Under the pieces are notes generated by a model, which was not told where the DNA came from, made no database searches, and worked only from the letters and a program-made list of their open reading frames with translations. A DNA stretch of 64,000 bases from an uncultured Muribaculaceae bacterium. Its GTDB lineage: Bacteria > Bacteroidota > Bacteroidia > Bacteroidales > Muribaculaceae. Shown one piece after another: positions 23,495 through 32,804 of this stretch (position 1 is its first letter; each line of letters begins with the position of its first letter). The position numbers were made by a program, and so were the translations under genes. The stretch lies in NCBI GenBank assembly GCA_947381945.1, contig CANCXM010000001.1, positions 124,001-188,000 on the forward strand. The letters are read 5' to 3'.

Positions 23495-24565
23495 ACGTGA
23501 GTTCGATATAAGGATTCACAGTTATAATAATAAAACAATCAGCCATTTAGCATCAAACTAAGTGGCTGATCTTCTTGGTAATCTCAAATAAAATTCGTAA
23601 ATTAGTAGTGCCTAATTACAAGATTTACAAGAATTTATATTATGATTACCGAAGACAAAATTACGGAAATTTTCTGTATCGCAGACGACTTTTGCAAGTA
23701 TTTTTCATCAGAGCTGAAGAAACATCAGATAGCTGACGGTAAAAAGCATCGGAACAAGTCTTGTAGACTCTCTGAAGCCGAGGTGATTACAATCCTCATA
23801 CTATTCCACAGCAAGGGATTCAGATGCCTCAAACACTTTTATACACAGTATGTGTGCAAGCATATGCAACACCTGTTTCCGCAGACCGTATCATATAACC
23901 GTTTCGTGGAATTACAGAAATCAGTGGCTCTACATCTGACTATGTTCATCAAGGAAGTTCTGTTAGGCACGTGTACCGGTGTTGCCTATGTTGATTCCAC
24001 ACCGCTCAGAGTTTGTAAGCATCAGCGAATTCTGATACATAAGACATTCAAGGGGTTGGCGGAACGTGGCAAATGTTCAATGGGATGGTTCTTCGGTTTC
24101 AAGCTACACCTGATAATAAATGATCGCGGCGAGATTCTGAACTTCATGTTCACACCCGGCAATGTCGATGACCGCGAGCCATTGTACTCGGAGTCTTTCA
24201 TTGAGAATGTCAAAGGTAAACTCTGTGGTGACAAGGGATATATAGGCAAACAACTCTTTGAGTTCCTGTTCATGAACGGAATACAGCTTGTGACAAAAGT
24301 CAAGAGCAATATGAGAAATTCGCTTATGTCTGTCGCTGACAAGATTGTGCTGCGGAAACGCGCTCTTGTAGAGTCTGTCAATGACGAGCTGAAGAATATC
24401 GCTCAAATAGAACACTCAAGGCATCGGTCGTTCACAAACTTCATTACCAACGCCTTGAGTGCTATTGCGGCTTACTGTTTCTTTCCTAAGAAACCATCTA
24501 TTTCTTTGGATTTCGTTTTCGACAATCAGCTAACTTTGTTCTGATTGCTTATATCGAACTCACGT
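23495..24565. mobile_element. Complete IS982-family insertion sequence
   Basis: The ends are perfect 18-bp inverted repeats (ACGTGAGTTCGATATAAG and its complement). A 6-bp target duplication TAAATA flanks it at 23489-23494 and 24566-24571. It carries one intact transposase gene. The perfect ends and duplication indicate a recent insertion. Total length is 1071 bp, near the family norm. Confidence 0.93.
23642..24544 (+). CDS. IS982-family DDE transposase
   Basis: This 300-residue transposase matches the IS982 family: CRLSEAEVITILILFHSKGF near the start, then FPQTVSYNRFVELQKSVAL, the first catalytic Asp in GVAYVDSTPLRVC, a second in FTPGNVDDREPLY, GDKGYIGKQLFE, and the late Glu in RALVESVNDELKNI. 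All acidic residues expected of the DDE triad are visible, and the frame is intact. It lies inside a complete element with perfect ends. Confidence 0.93.
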   Translation: MITEDKITEIFCIADDFCKYFSSELKKHQIADGKKHRNKSCRLSEAEVITILILFHSKGFRCLKHFYTQYVCKHMQHLFPQTVSYNRFVELQKSVALHLTMFIKEVLLGTCTGVAYVDSTPLRVCKHQRILIHKTFKGLAERGKCSMGWFFGFKLHLIINDRGEILNFMFTPGNVDDREPLYSESFIENVKGKLCGDKGYIGKQLFEFLFMNGIQLVTKVKSNMRNSLMSVADKIVLRKRALVESVNDELKNIAQIEHSRHRSFTNFITNALSAIAAYCFFPKKPSISLDFVFDNQLTLF

Positions 24566-24586
24566 TAAATAAAGAATAATACAACT

Positions 24587-24624
24587 AAAAAGGGTTGCAA
24601 TCGCAAGGACTGCAACCCTTTTTT
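24587..24624 (-). terminator. Terminator of dnaK
   Basis: The stem AAAAAGGGTTGCA / TGCAACCCTTTTTT is symmetrical and gives a T-run on both strands. On the minus strand it lies 28 bp after the dnaK stop. Confidence 0.82.
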
Positions 24625-24651
24625 AGATGGATTTATATGTATTCAGTTACA

Positions 24652-26556
24652 TCATTTCACTTCCTCGAATTCGACGTCGTCGACGTGGCCTTCGCCGGGG
24701 TTGTTGGACTGGGAAGCGCCGGGGTTAGGACCTGCCTGTGCACCGCCTGCTGCCTGCTGGGCATTGAGGATTTCCTGCTGGATTGCTCCGAAGGTGTTCT
24801 GGATTTCGCTGATAGCCGAGTCGATGGCAGCGATATCCTGAGCCTTGTGGGCTTCCTTGAGCTTGTTGAGGGCATTGTCAATCTGAGCCTTCTTGTCGGC
24901 AGGAATCTTGTCGCCGAGTTCCTGAAGCTGCTTCTCGGTCTGGAAGATTACGGTATCGGCATGGTTGAGCTTGTCGATTTTCTCCTTTTCCTTGGCGTCG
25001 GCAGCGGCGTTGGCTTCGGCTTCTTTCTTCATACGTTCGATTTCTGCGTCGGTAAGACCGCTTGAAGCTTCGATACGGATGCTCTGTTCCTTGCCTGTTG
25101 CCTTATCCTTGGCCGATACGTTGAGGATACCATTGGCGTCGACCTCGAAGGTAACTTCAATCTGAGGTATTCCACGGGGTGCGGGAGCGATTCCGTCGAG
25201 GTGGAATTTGCCGAGGGTCTTGTCGTCCTTGGCCATGGGGCGTTCGCCCTGGAGGACGTGGATTTCAACTGAAGGCTGGTTGTCGGCTGCGGTTGAGAAT
25301 GTCTCGCTCTTGCGGGTCGGGATAGTTGTGTTGGCCTCAATCATCTTGGTCATCACGCCACCGAGGGTCTCGATACCGATTGACAGAGGCACAACGTCGA
25401 GAAGAAGCACGTCCTTCACGTCGCCTGAGAGGACACCGCCCTGGATTGCAGCACCTACGGCTACGACTTCGTCGGGGTTAACGCCCTTCGAGGGTGCTTT
25501 GCCGAAGAATTTCTCTACAACCTGCTGGATGGCGGGGATACGGGTCGAACCGCCGACGAGGATGACTTCGTCAATGTCTTTCGGGGTCATGCCTGCATCC
25601 TTGAGGGCCTGCTCACAAGGTTTGATGGTTGCCTGGATGAGCTTGTCGGCGAGCTGTTCGAACTGTGCACGGGTGAGGGTCTTCACGAGGTGCTTAGGTC
25701 CGGTAGCGGTGGCGGTGATGTAGGGGAGGTTGATTTCGGTCGATGTGGTCGACGAAAGTTCAATCTTAGCCTTTTCAGCTGCTTCTTTCAGACGCTGGAG
25801 GGCCATTGCGTCCTTGCGGAGGTCAATGCCTTCCTCTTTTTCGAATTCGTCAGCGAGCCAGTCGATGATTACATGGTCGAAGTCGTCGCCACCGAGGTGG
25901 GTGTCACCGTTGGTTGACTTCACTTCAAATACGCCGTCGCCGAGTTCGAGGATGGAGATATCGAATGTACCGCCACCGAGGTCGAAGACTGCAATCTTCT
26001 GGTCTTTGTCTGATTTGTCAAGACCGTAGGCGAGGGCTGCTGCTGTAGGCTCGTTCACGATACGCTTGACGGTGAGGCCTGCGATTTCGCCGGCTTCCTT
26101 GGTGGCCTGACGCTGTGAGTCGTTGAAGTATGCGGGGACTGTGATGACAGCTTCGGTCACTGACTGTCCGAGGTAGTCCTCAGCGGTCTTCTTCATTTTC
26201 TGAAGAATCATAGCCGAGATTTCCTGCGGAGTGTATTCGCGTCCGTCGATGTCGACGCGGGGTGTATTGTTGTCGCTGCGGACCACTTTGTAAGGTACGC
26301 GGTCGATTTCTTTCTCAACCTGATCGTATGTCTCGCCCATGAAGCGCTTGATCGAGTTGATTGTACGTTTAGGGTTGGTGATGGCTTGACGCTTTGCGGG
26401 GTCGCCGACTTTACGCTCGCCGCCGTCAACGAATGCTACGATTGAAGGAGTTGTGTTGCGGCCTTCGCTGTTAGGAATAACGACGGGGTCGTTGCCTTCG
26501 AGGACTGAAACGCATGAATTTGTGGTTCCAAGGTCAATACCGATAATTTTTCCCAT
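24652..26556 (-). CDS. dnaK: Chaperone DnaK (Hsp70)
   Basis: This 634-residue protein starts [20 protein letters not shown] and shows [73 protein letters not shown], the interdomain linker [19 protein letters not shown] and a lid ending in the acidic EEVK-type tail ([11 protein letters not shown]). Full length. Family role: ATP-driven folding of nascent and stressed proteins with DnaJ and GrpE, neither of which is in this window. No CIRCE element is seen upstream; a 34-bp perfect inverted repeat lies 172 bp before the start. Confidence 0.98.
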   Translation of the reverse strand: MGKIIGIDLGTTNSCVSVLEGNDPVVIPNSEGRNTTPSIVAFVDGGERKVGDPAKRQAITNPKRTINSIKRFMGETYDQVEKEIDRVPYKVVRSDNNTPRVDIDGREYTPQEISAMILQKMKKTAEDYLGQSVTEAVITVPAYFNDSQRQATKEAGEIAGLTVKRIVNEPTAAALAYGLDKSDKDQKIAVFDLGGGTFDISILELGDGVFEVKSTNGDTHLGGDDFDHVIIDWLADEFEKEEGIDLRKDAMALQRLKEAAEKAKIELSSTTSTEINLPYITATATGPKHLVKTLTRAQFEQLADKLIQATIKPCEQALKDAGMTPKDIDEVILVGGSTRIPAIQQVVEKFFGKAPSKGVNPDEVVAVGAAIQGGVLSGDVKDVLLLDVVPLSIGIETLGGVMTKMIEANTTIPTRKSETFSTAADNQPSVEIHVLQGERPMAKDDKTLGKFHLDGIAPAPRGIPQIEVTFEVDANGILNVSAKDKATGKEQSIRIEASSGLTDAEIERMKKEAEANAAADAKEKEKIDKLNHADTVIFQTEKQLQELGDKIPADKKAQIDNALNKLKEAHKAQDIAAIDSAISEIQNTFGAIQQEILNAQQAAGGAQAGPNPGASQSNNPGEGHVDDVEFEEVK

Positions 26557-26727
26557 AATGAGTTAGAATTTTTATGTTGTTTATTAATTTATTACTTTTT
26601 GGTGCGGATTGGAGTTGACAGCGTGTTTCGCGGGCTTTCCTTTCCGACAGTCATAAATGTAACAAATTTTATGCCAAAATTGTTGATGAAAACTTAACTC
26701 GCTTTTTATCAAAAAATTGTGAAATAT

Positions 26728-26761
26728 CTGACATGACAAAATTGCCGACATGTCATGTCAG
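26728..26761. promoter_or_regulatory. Perfect inverted repeat upstream of dnaK
   Basis: CTGACATGACA and TGTCATGTCAG (11 bp each, 12-base spacer) form a perfect inverted repeat 172-205 bp before the dnaK start. It has no T-run and could be an operator or an RNA hairpin in the dnaK leader. Confidence 0.4.
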
Positions 26762-26942
26762 TAATTGCAATCGTGGTGACTTAGGCATTATCGAGGCAAG
26801 TGTTGCATGGGATTGGCATTGATGCTTTATTTTGTATGGATGCTTTTCATGTATGCTTTGTGGAACGCTTTGTATACGCTTTATTGGGACGCTTTGGGTA
26901 CGCTTTGTTGACGCTTTATTGGGGATGCTTTGGGTACGCTTT

Positions 26943-26968
26943 GTAGGGACGCTTTTCAAAGCGTCCGC
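26943..26968 (+). repeat. REP-like palindrome, forward copy (R1)
   Basis: GTAG, then the core GGACGCTTTTCAAAGCGTCC without overlap ambiguity, then GC: a 26-bp unit whose core is nearly self-complementary. Upstream is an array of partial copies (ACGCTTTG). The reverse copy R2 follows at 27187. Confidence 0.85.
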
Positions 26969-27040
26969 AGATGAAATACATCGTCAAAATGTAATCGTTA
27001 AAATATCATCATCGTGGAATTATACAGTATTTACCAAAAT

Positions 27041-27069
27041 AGGTGTGACGCACAATATGCGTCACACCT
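27041..27069 (-). terminator. Perfect hairpin, possible terminator of asnA
   Basis: AGGTGTGACGC and GCGTCACACCT are exact complements around a 7-base loop. On the minus strand it is followed by ATTTT, a weak T-run. It lies 174 bp after the asnA stop. Confidence 0.5.
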
Positions 27070-27186
27070 TAGTAGTTGGGTTGTATTGGGTAAAATTAAG
27101 TATTGTATTTTTATCGTGAAGGGAGAGATATATGACAAATGTGTATGCCGGATGTATTTTATATGTATGCCGGATGTATTTTATTG

Positions 27187-27212
27187 GCGGACGCTTTGAA
27201 AAGCGTCCCTAC
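27187..27212 (-). repeat. REP-like palindrome, reverse copy (R2)
   Basis: The exact reverse complement of R1, with core GGACGCTTTGAAAAGCGTCC. R1 and R2 face each other about 220 bp apart. Confidence 0.85.
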
Positions 27213-27242
27213 CGGGGACTCATTCCACGCGTCTACTCGGGA

Positions 27243-28277
27243 TCAGAGTAGTTCGATGCCTGCTTCGGCACATTGCTTTATCTGTTCCTCGGGCCAGATG
27301 GATGCCTGGACTTCGCCGATGTGGGCTTTGTGGAGGAGGAACATGCAGAGGCGGCTCTGGCCGATGCCTCCGCCGATGGAGTAGGGCAGACGGCCTTCAA
27401 GAAGCATCTTATGGAAGGGGAGTTCCCGACGTTCGGTGCAGCCACGGATTTCGAGTTGCTCGACGAGTGATTCGGGGCTTACGCGTATACCCATCGAGGA
27501 AATTTCGAAGGGGATTTCGAGCACCGGGTTCCAGAGGATGATGTCGCCGTTGAGGCCGTGGTAGCCTTCCTCGTTGAGCGAGATCCAGTCGTCGTAGTCG
27601 GGAGAGCGGCCGTCGTGGGGTTCGCCGTTTGCAAGAGGTGCGCCTATACCTATTATAAATACGGCTCCGTTTTCCTTTGCTGCTATCGCCTCGCGTTCGC
27701 GCGGAGTCTTGTCGGGGTAGCGTTCGGCGAGTTCTTCGGCGTGGATGAAGGTGATTTCGGGGGGAAGTACCGGAGTGATGTGAGGGAAACGCTCGAATAC
27801 CATCTGCTCGACTTCGAGGAGCGTGCGGTAGATTGTCCTGACGGTGTCCTTGAGATAGGCGAGTGTGCGGTCCTCTTTGCGTATGCTCTTCTCCCAGTCC
27901 CATTGGTCGACGTAGAGCGAGTGGATATTGTCGAGGTCCTCGAAGGTACGGATTGCGTTCATATCGGTGTATAGGCCATAGCCGGGAGCGATGTCGTAGG
28001 CACCGAGTTTGTAGCGTTTCCATTTTGCGAGGGAGTGGACAACTTCGGCTGTCTTTCCGCCCATCGCGTCGATGGAGAAGCTGACGGCCTGTTCGGTTCC
28101 GTTGAGGTTGTCGTTGAGTCCGGTGCCGGTGAGGAGGAAGAGTGGGGCAGTGACGCGGCGCAACTTCAATTCGCGTGCAAGGGTGGTTTGGAAGGCATCC
28201 TTGACCATCTTGATTGCTACTTCGGTGGTTTCGGGGAGGAGTTTGCGGTGATATTTATTGGGAAGAATGAGAGGCAT
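27243..28277 (-). CDS. asnA: Aspartate-ammonia ligase (asparagine synthetase A)
   Basis: With the start at 28277 the protein has 344 residues, the usual AsnA length plus a short extension. Motifs: NLNGTEQAVSFSIDAMGG, VVHSLAKWKRYKLGAYDIAP, GYGLYTDMNAIR, NIHSLYVDQWDWEK, and at the end LPYSIGGGIGQSRLCMFLL and HIGEVQASIWP. This is a class II aminoacyl-tRNA-synthetase-like fold. Role: ATP-dependent, ammonia-using synthesis of asparagine in the cytosol. The frame is open to 28352 but includes the promoter at 28318-28348, so the shorter start is right. Confidence 0.96.
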   Translation of the reverse strand: MPLILPNKYHRKLLPETTEVAIKMVKDAFQTTLARELKLRRVTAPLFLLTGTGLNDNLNGTEQAVSFSIDAMGGKTAEVVHSLAKWKRYKLGAYDIAPGYGLYTDMNAIRTFEDLDNIHSLYVDQWDWEKSIRKEDRTLAYLKDTVRTIYRTLLEVEQMVFERFPHITPVLPPEITFIHAEELAERYPDKTPREREAIAAKENGAVFIIGIGAPLANGEPHDGRSPDYDDWISLNEEGYHGLNGDIILWNPVLEIPFEISSMGIRVSPESLVEQLEIRGCTERRELPFHKMLLEGRLPYSIGGGIGQSRLCMFLLHKAHIGEVQASIWPEEQIKQCAEAGIELL

Positions 28278-28317
28278 GTCAGTTGATTTTTTGAGATGAA
28301 TTGTGGTGTTTCTGTGG

Positions 28318-28348
28318 CAAAGGTATAGCTTATATATGATATGTGCAA
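28318..28348 (-). promoter_or_regulatory. Promoter of asnA
   Basis: On the minus strand TTG at 28348-28346, 20 bp, then TACCTTTG at 28325-28318. The asnA ATG lies about 40 bp after the box. Confidence 0.77.
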
Positions 28349-28480
28349 GCAAAATGCAATTAAAATTGCTAAAATTGTTTCAAAATGGTGTGAAAATTAC
28401 AAAATATCTGACTTTTGGCTATTTCTGTTCCGTTTTGGAATAAAATATGGCCTTACGGTGAAAATTAGAAATAAAAAACA

Positions 28481-28488
28481 TAAATTTG
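28481..28488 (+). promoter_or_regulatory. -7 box for the tsaC gene
   Basis: TAAATTTG at 28481-28488 matches TAnnTTTG, 31 bp before the ATG at 28519. No TTG is seen at the expected distance upstream. Confidence 0.45.
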
Positions 28489-28518
28489 CAGTAGGAAAAT
28501 TAGACCTTTAATCCTCCT

Positions 28519-29088
28519 ATGACACTTGTGCAAGACATCAACGAGGCTGTCGCCGTCCTGAAAAGGGGCGGTGTGATACTTTACCCGACCGACACTGTGT
28601 GGGGCATCGGCTGTGACGCTACCGATTCCCGCGCCGTAAGGCGGGTGTTTGAAATCAAGCGCCGTGCCGATTCCAAAGCGCTCATCACCCTTGTGGCCGA
28701 CATTGCCGATATCGGACGTTTCACTTCGGTTGACCCTCAGATGGCCCTGAGGCTGACGGAGGAGACCGACCGTCCCACGACTGTCGTGTATCCCGGTGCC
28801 CGTGGGCTTGCTCCCGAACTTCTTGCCGAAGATGGAAGCGTCGGGGTGCGTCTGACCCGCGAGAAGGTGTCTGCTACGCTCTGCCGCGAATTTGGCCGTC
28901 CGTTGGTCTCGACCTCGGCCAACATCAGCGGTGAGCCTCCGGCCGCGGTGTTTTCCGAAATCTCTCCGGAGATACTTGAGGCCGTTGACTATGTGATGGA
29001 GGCTCGTCGCGACGATTGTTCGCGCTCACTCCCATCGCGTATTGTGAAGGTCAATCCGGATGGGGAAATTACGGTCATAAGGCCATAG
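28519..29088 (+). CDS. tsaC: L-threonylcarbamoyladenylate synthase (YrdC/Sua5 family)
   Basis: This 189-residue YrdC-domain protein shows the KRGGVILYPTDTVWGIGCDA nucleotide-site block, FEIKRRADSKALITLVAD with the KR-x2-K-like motif, RPTTVVYPG, VGVRLTRE and PLVSTSANISGEP. It lacks the C-terminal Sua5 domain. Role: makes threonylcarbamoyl-AMP from threonine, bicarbonate and ATP for the t6A37 tRNA modification. A sugar-phosphate transferase gene follows 156 bp later, separated by a REP-like palindrome and tandem repeats. Confidence 0.93.
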   Translation: MTLVQDINEAVAVLKRGGVILYPTDTVWGIGCDATDSRAVRRVFEIKRRADSKALITLVADIADIGRFTSVDPQMALRLTEETDRPTTVVYPGARGLAPELLAEDGSVGVRLTREKVSATLCREFGRPLVSTSANISGEPPAAVFSEISPEILEAVDYVMEARRDDCSRSLPSRIVKVNPDGEITVIRP

Positions 29089-29130
29089 GTATATCCGGTT
29101 TAATTTCCATTCCAATTCCGTTTTTTATTT

Positions 29131-29156
29131 GCGGACGCTTTGAAAAGCGTCCCTAC
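29131..29156 (-). repeat. REP-like palindrome, reverse copy (R3)
   Basis: A copy with core GGACGCTTTGAAAAGCGTCC that has no facing partner nearby. It is followed by AGTCAACGAACCCCAG-type tandem repeats that run up to the next start codon. Confidence 0.85.
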
Positions 29157-29240
29157 AGAGTCAACGAACCCCAGCAGTCAACCAATCCCAGGAGTCAACG
29201 AACCCCAGGAGTTAATCCCAAGAGTCAACGAATCCCACAA
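29157..29240. repeat. Degenerate tandem repeat before the sugar transferase gene
   Basis: About five variants of AGTCAACGAACCCCAGG with a period near 16-17 bp. The repeat is open in the frame of the following gene, so a gene caller may extend the protein through it by 35 codons. Confidence 0.6.
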
Positions 29241-29244
29241 TGCA

Positions 29245-30630
29245 ATGAAGCGCATCATCTACATAGCTGCCGACTATCTCTCCACGATTGCGGGAGTGCT
29301 GGCCTTCACATCGGTGCGTTTCCTCTTCGTGGCCGACATCCGTGAGCGCTATGCCGGGATGACCGCTTTCTTTGCGTCGCCGGGTCTGAGGTTGACACTC
29401 GCCCTCTTTCCGCTCTTCATGCTCGGGCTCTACTATCTGTCGGGCTACTACGTCAAGGTCACTTCCAAGTCGAGGGTGACGGAATTTCTCTCCACCCTCG
29501 TCAGCGTTGGGCTTGGCGCGTTTGCATTTTTCATGGTGGTGCTTCTCAACGACGTATTGCCACAGCGAATGTTGAACTATGAGATACTGCTGCTGTTTTT
29601 CGTCTGTCTCTTCGTTCCTGTCTATCTGACGCGTCTTATTGTGACAAGTGTCTTCAAGGCCCGCGACAGGAAGCCCGGAGGAGAGAGTGTGGTCGTCATA
29701 GCAGGGACCGATGGAAAGGCGGGCGACGTGGCTGAAGTGATGCGCCGCAGCGACAAGAGTGTCAGTTCCATCCTCCGCCTTGACTCCTCGGGGCGCAGTG
29801 AGGACGGACGGACAGTCGGGAGCGACATCCTGCGCGATGAGCTTCGCCGTGCCGGAGCCGATGCCTTCGTGGTGGCCCTTCCACCCGACAATCCGGGTCT
29901 TTCGCTCCACGTCCTCGGCTGTCTATATCCCCTCGACCGGCCCATATATGTCAGTCCCGATGACTACACGCTGCTTGTCTCGAAGGTGACATACGATAAT
30001 CTCCTCTCCGAACCGCTGATGGACATTTCCCGCTCCTCGCTTCCGGATTCGGTTGTCGCGATGAAGCGTGCGGCCGATGTGGCCGGTTCGCTTGCCGGAC
30101 TTGTCATCACCGCTCCGGTCATCGCCGTGCTTGCCCTGATGGTGAAGATGAGCTCCAACGGCCCAGCCTTCTATTCGCAGGAACGCATCGGCTATCACCG
30201 CAAGCCGTTCAGAATCTACAAGCTGCGCACAATGACCGTAGATGCCGAGACCGACGGCCCTGCTCTCTCTGTTGATGATGACCCCCGCGTCACTCCGCTT
30301 GGCCGTGTGATGCGCAAATACCGCCTCGATGAGCTCCCGAATCTTTGGAACGTCCTGCGGGGCGACATGTCGCTCGTCGGGCCTCGTCCCGAACGCGAGT
30401 TCTATCTCTCCCGTCTGCGTCTCCTCGCCCCTCATTGCGCCCTGCTCCATCAGGTGCGCCCCGGACTGACCTCGCTCGGCATGGTGAAGTTTGGCTATGC
30501 CTCCTCGCTCGACGACATGGTGGCCCGTCTGAAATATGATTTGCTTTACATTCAGAATATATCCGTCTCGCTCGACCTCAAAGTAATTTTCTACACCGTC
30601 CGCACCATCTTCCGTGGCGAAGGCAAGTAG
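29245..30630 (+). CDS. Polyprenyl-phosphate sugar-1-phosphate transferase
   Basis: With the start at 29245 this protein has about 461 residues. The N-terminal half has roughly four membrane helices (e.g. LRLTLALFPLFMLGLYYLSG), a Rossmann-like cytosolic region follows, and the C-terminal third is the bacterial sugar transferase domain: MKRAADVAGSLAGLVITAPV, FYSQERIGYHRKPFRIYKLR, then RKYRLDELPNLWNVLRGDMS and LVGPRPERE. Role: moves a sugar-1-phosphate onto undecaprenyl phosphate to start exopolysaccharide or O-antigen units. No other polysaccharide genes flank it. The frame before 29245 is repeat DNA. Confidence 0.92.
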   Translation: MKRIIYIAADYLSTIAGVLAFTSVRFLFVADIRERYAGMTAFFASPGLRLTLALFPLFMLGLYYLSGYYVKVTSKSRVTEFLSTLVSVGLGAFAFFMVVLLNDVLPQRMLNYEILLLFFVCLFVPVYLTRLIVTSVFKARDRKPGGESVVVIAGTDGKAGDVAEVMRRSDKSVSSILRLDSSGRSEDGRTVGSDILRDELRRAGADAFVVALPPDNPGLSLHVLGCLYPLDRPIYVSPDDYTLLVSKVTYDNLLSEPLMDISRSSLPDSVVAMKRAADVAGSLAGLVITAPVIAVLALMVKMSSNGPAFYSQERIGYHRKPFRIYKLRTMTVDAETDGPALSVDDDPRVTPLGRVMRKYRLDELPNLWNVLRGDMSLVGPRPEREFYLSRLRLLAPHCALLHQVRPGLTSLGMVKFGYASSLDDMVARLKYDLLYIQNISVSLDLKVIFYTVRTIFRGEGK

Positions 30631-30698
30631 GGGAGCGCTCTCCGGTCCGAGTCCGACAACCACATATATATTATAGATACAACCCGAAGGAAATAATC

Positions 30699-32501
30699 AT
30701 GACAAAAGTTATCAACAATATAGGCCGCAGTTTCAGCGACGCATTCATGGCCCTGCTCGTATGGCGCGAACGCCACATCAAGGAGAAGACCTTCGTCATC
30801 ATCCTCGCGCTCATTGTCGGGATAGTGGCCGGAGTGGCCGCCCTCGTCCTGAAGACGCTTATCCATCTCATCAGCACCACCCTCACATCGAGCATCAATA
30901 TCGACGGCGGTAGCTACCTCTATCTCATCTATCCGCTGATAGGCATCCTCCTGACGATGCTCTATGTCAAATACATTGTCCGCGACAACATCTCCCACGG
31001 TGTCACCCGCGTGCTCTATGCCATCTCGCAGAACAAATCGAGGCTCAAACGCCACAACATGTACACCTCCGTCCTCGCCTCGTCCATCACCATCGGTTTC
31101 GGCGGTTCGGTCGGAGCCGAGGGACCGATTGTCTACACCGGTGCTGCCATCGGGTCGAACCTCGGGCGCGTTTTCCGCATGTCGCCACGCATCCTGATGA
31201 TTCTTGTGGGTTGCGGAGCCGCCGCAGGCATCGCTGGCATCTTCAAGGCCCCGATTGCAGGTATGCTTTTCACCCTTGAAGTGCTGATGCTCGACCTCAC
31301 CACTGTCTCGGTCATGCCATTGCTCATCGCTTCAATCACTGCAGCTACGGTAGCCTACGTCTTCACGGGCTATGACGTCGAGTTCTTTTTCGTGCAGAGC
31401 GAGCCTTTCGTCACCGCCCGTATCCCCTTTGTCATACTTCTCGGACTCTTCCTCGGCTTCGTGTCGCTCTATTTCACACGCTCAATGAACATGATGGAAG
31501 GCGTGTTCCGCCGCCTTGGCAAACCGTGGAAGAAGGTGATTGTCGGCGGTTCCATCGTTGCGCTCCTCGTCTTCCTCTTTCCCCCGCTCTACGGCGAAGG
31601 CTACACCTCCATCACCGAACTGCTCAACGGCCAGACTGAGTCGATTGTCAACAGTTCCATCTTCTATAAGGACCGTGACTCCGTCTGGTGGATTCTCGGC
31701 TTCATCGCCGCTCTGGTGCTTCTGAAATCATTTGCCACGGCTTCGACCAACGGCGGTGGTGGCTGCGGCGGCACTTTCGCCCCCTCGCTCTACGTCGGCT
31801 GCATGGCGGGCTTCTTCTTCGCCTACTTCCTCAACACCGTCTTCGGTCTTGACCTCTCGACCAAGAACTTTGCCCTCATGGGCATGGCCGGGGTGATGTC
31901 GGGGGTCATGCACGCACCACTCATGGGCATTTTCCTTACGGCCGAGCTGACCGGAGGCTACGACCTCTTCCTCCCGCTGCTCATCGTCTCGGCCATCTCC
32001 TATGGTACCATCAAGTTCTTCGAGCCATACAGCATCTACACCATGCGTCTCGCCCATGAAGGCAAGCTCATCACCCACCACAAGGACAAGGCTGTTCTGA
32101 CACTCTTGAAAATCGACAATGTCATCGAGACCGACTTCGTGTCCGTTCGTCCCGACATGAACCTCAAGGAGATGGTGGGTGCCATTTCCCGCTCCTCGCG
32201 CAATCTTTTCCCTGTTGTCGACGCGCAGGGTGCGCTAATCGGAGTGGTGCTCCTCGACGAGATACGCAACATCATGTTCCGCCCCGACCTCTACAAGCGC
32301 ATGTTCGTCAACCAGTTCATGACCCTTCCCCCGGCAGTGGTCGACGTTGGGCAGAGCATGGAGAGTGTGATGAATGCCTTTGACGACACCGGCGCATGGA
32401 ACCTCCCCGTGGTCGATGGCGGACGCTATGTCGGCTTCGTCTCCAAATCCAAAATCTTCAATTCCTACCGCCGCGTCCTCCGCCACTATTCCGAGGATTG
32501 A
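30699..32501 (+). CDS. ClC-type chloride channel/antiporter with CBS domains
   Basis: This 600-residue protein has about ten membrane helices with the three ion-filter motifs: GFGGSVGAEGPIV (containing the gating Glu), GGGGCGGTFAPSLYVG and a GIFKAPIAGMLFTLE helix carrying the inner Glu. The C-terminus holds two CBS repeats (FVSVRPDMNLKEMVGAISRS and MTLPPAVVDVGQSMESVMNA). Family members are chloride channels or 2 Cl-/H+ antiporters; the Glu at the inner position is consistent with an antiporter, but this is not proven. It follows the sugar transferase by 68 bp. Confidence 0.93.
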   Translation: MTKVINNIGRSFSDAFMALLVWRERHIKEKTFVIILALIVGIVAGVAALVLKTLIHLISTTLTSSINIDGGSYLYLIYPLIGILLTMLYVKYIVRDNISHGVTRVLYAISQNKSRLKRHNMYTSVLASSITIGFGGSVGAEGPIVYTGAAIGSNLGRVFRMSPRILMILVGCGAAAGIAGIFKAPIAGMLFTLEVLMLDLTTVSVMPLLIASITAATVAYVFTGYDVEFFFVQSEPFVTARIPFVILLGLFLGFVSLYFTRSMNMMEGVFRRLGKPWKKVIVGGSIVALLVFLFPPLYGEGYTSITELLNGQTESIVNSSIFYKDRDSVWWILGFIAALVLLKSFATASTNGGGGCGGTFAPSLYVGCMAGFFFAYFLNTVFGLDLSTKNFALMGMAGVMSGVMHAPLMGIFLTAELTGGYDLFLPLLIVSAISYGTIKFFEPYSIYTMRLAHEGKLITHHKDKAVLTLLKIDNVIETDFVSVRPDMNLKEMVGAISRSSRNLFPVVDAQGALIGVVLLDEIRNIMFRPDLYKRMFVNQFMTLPPAVVDVGQSMESVMNAFDDTGAWNLPVVDGGRYVGFVSKSKIFNSYRRVLRHYSED

Positions 32502-32577
32502 TATAATGCCCTGTAATAATGCCCTGTAGGGACGCCCTGTGATAACTCCCTGTAATAATGCCTTGTAGGGACGGTTT
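32502..32577. repeat. Degenerate tandem repeat beside REP-like copy R4
   Basis: Variants of GTAATAATGCCCTGTAGGGACG repeat with partial REP half-sites (GTAGGGACG) and lead directly into the palindrome at 32578. Confidence 0.6.
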
Positions 32578-32603
32578 GTAGGGACGCTTTTCAAAGCGTC
32601 CGC
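32578..32603 (+). repeat. REP-like palindrome, forward copy (R4)
   Basis: Same 26-bp unit as R1 with core GGACGCTTTTCAAAGCGTCC. It faces R5 about 100 bp downstream. Confidence 0.87.
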
Positions 32604-32704
32604 CACCAAAATCCAACAGGCGGGGGATTATCTTCCCCTGCACCTCATTCCACCCCAATTTAACGGGTGTTATCCATCCAACGGGTATCAGGTATTATCC
32701 ATCT

Positions 32705-32730
32705 GCGGACGCTTTGAAAAGCGTCCCTAC
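32705..32730 (-). repeat. REP-like palindrome, reverse copy (R5)
   Basis: Reverse copy with core GGACGCTTTGAAAAGCGTCC. Beyond it, four to five copies of CCCGTGTATACAAT-type repeats run from about 32740 to 32795, to the end of the TlpA-like gene. Confidence 0.87.
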
Positions 32731-32800
32731 AAACCGTCCCGTGTATACAATCCCGTGTATACAATCCCGTGTATACCGATCCCGTGTATACCGATTCCCG
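32731..32800. repeat. Tandem repeat TCCCGTGTATAC
   Basis: TCCCGTGTATAC(C)AAT or GAT recurs about four times with a 14-15 bp period just outside R5. This repeat word differs from that on the other side of R4. Confidence 0.6.
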
Positions 32801-32804
32801 TCCC

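Larger units (their letters stand above)
26557..27242. other. Intergenic region with inverted repeats and REP-like elements
   Basis: No gene is supported. It holds a perfect 11-bp inverted repeat at 26728-26761, an array of ACGCTTTG half-sites at about 26830-26942, a REP-like palindrome at 26943-26968 and its reverse copy at 27187-27212, a perfect hairpin at 27041-27069, and two direct copies of TATGCCGGATGTATTTTAT at 27143-27161 and 27165-27183. Confidence 0.55.

Noticed and set aside
26557..27242. Possible CRISPR array from recurring ACGCTTTG words and REP-like units
   Set aside because: Repeats differ in spacing and orientation, there are no unique spacers of even length and no cas genes, so this is REP/tandem-repeat DNA.
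29140..29244. N-terminal extension of the sugar transferase by 35 codons
   Set aside because: It translates the tandem repeat after the REP-like unit; the family start fits the ATG at 29245.
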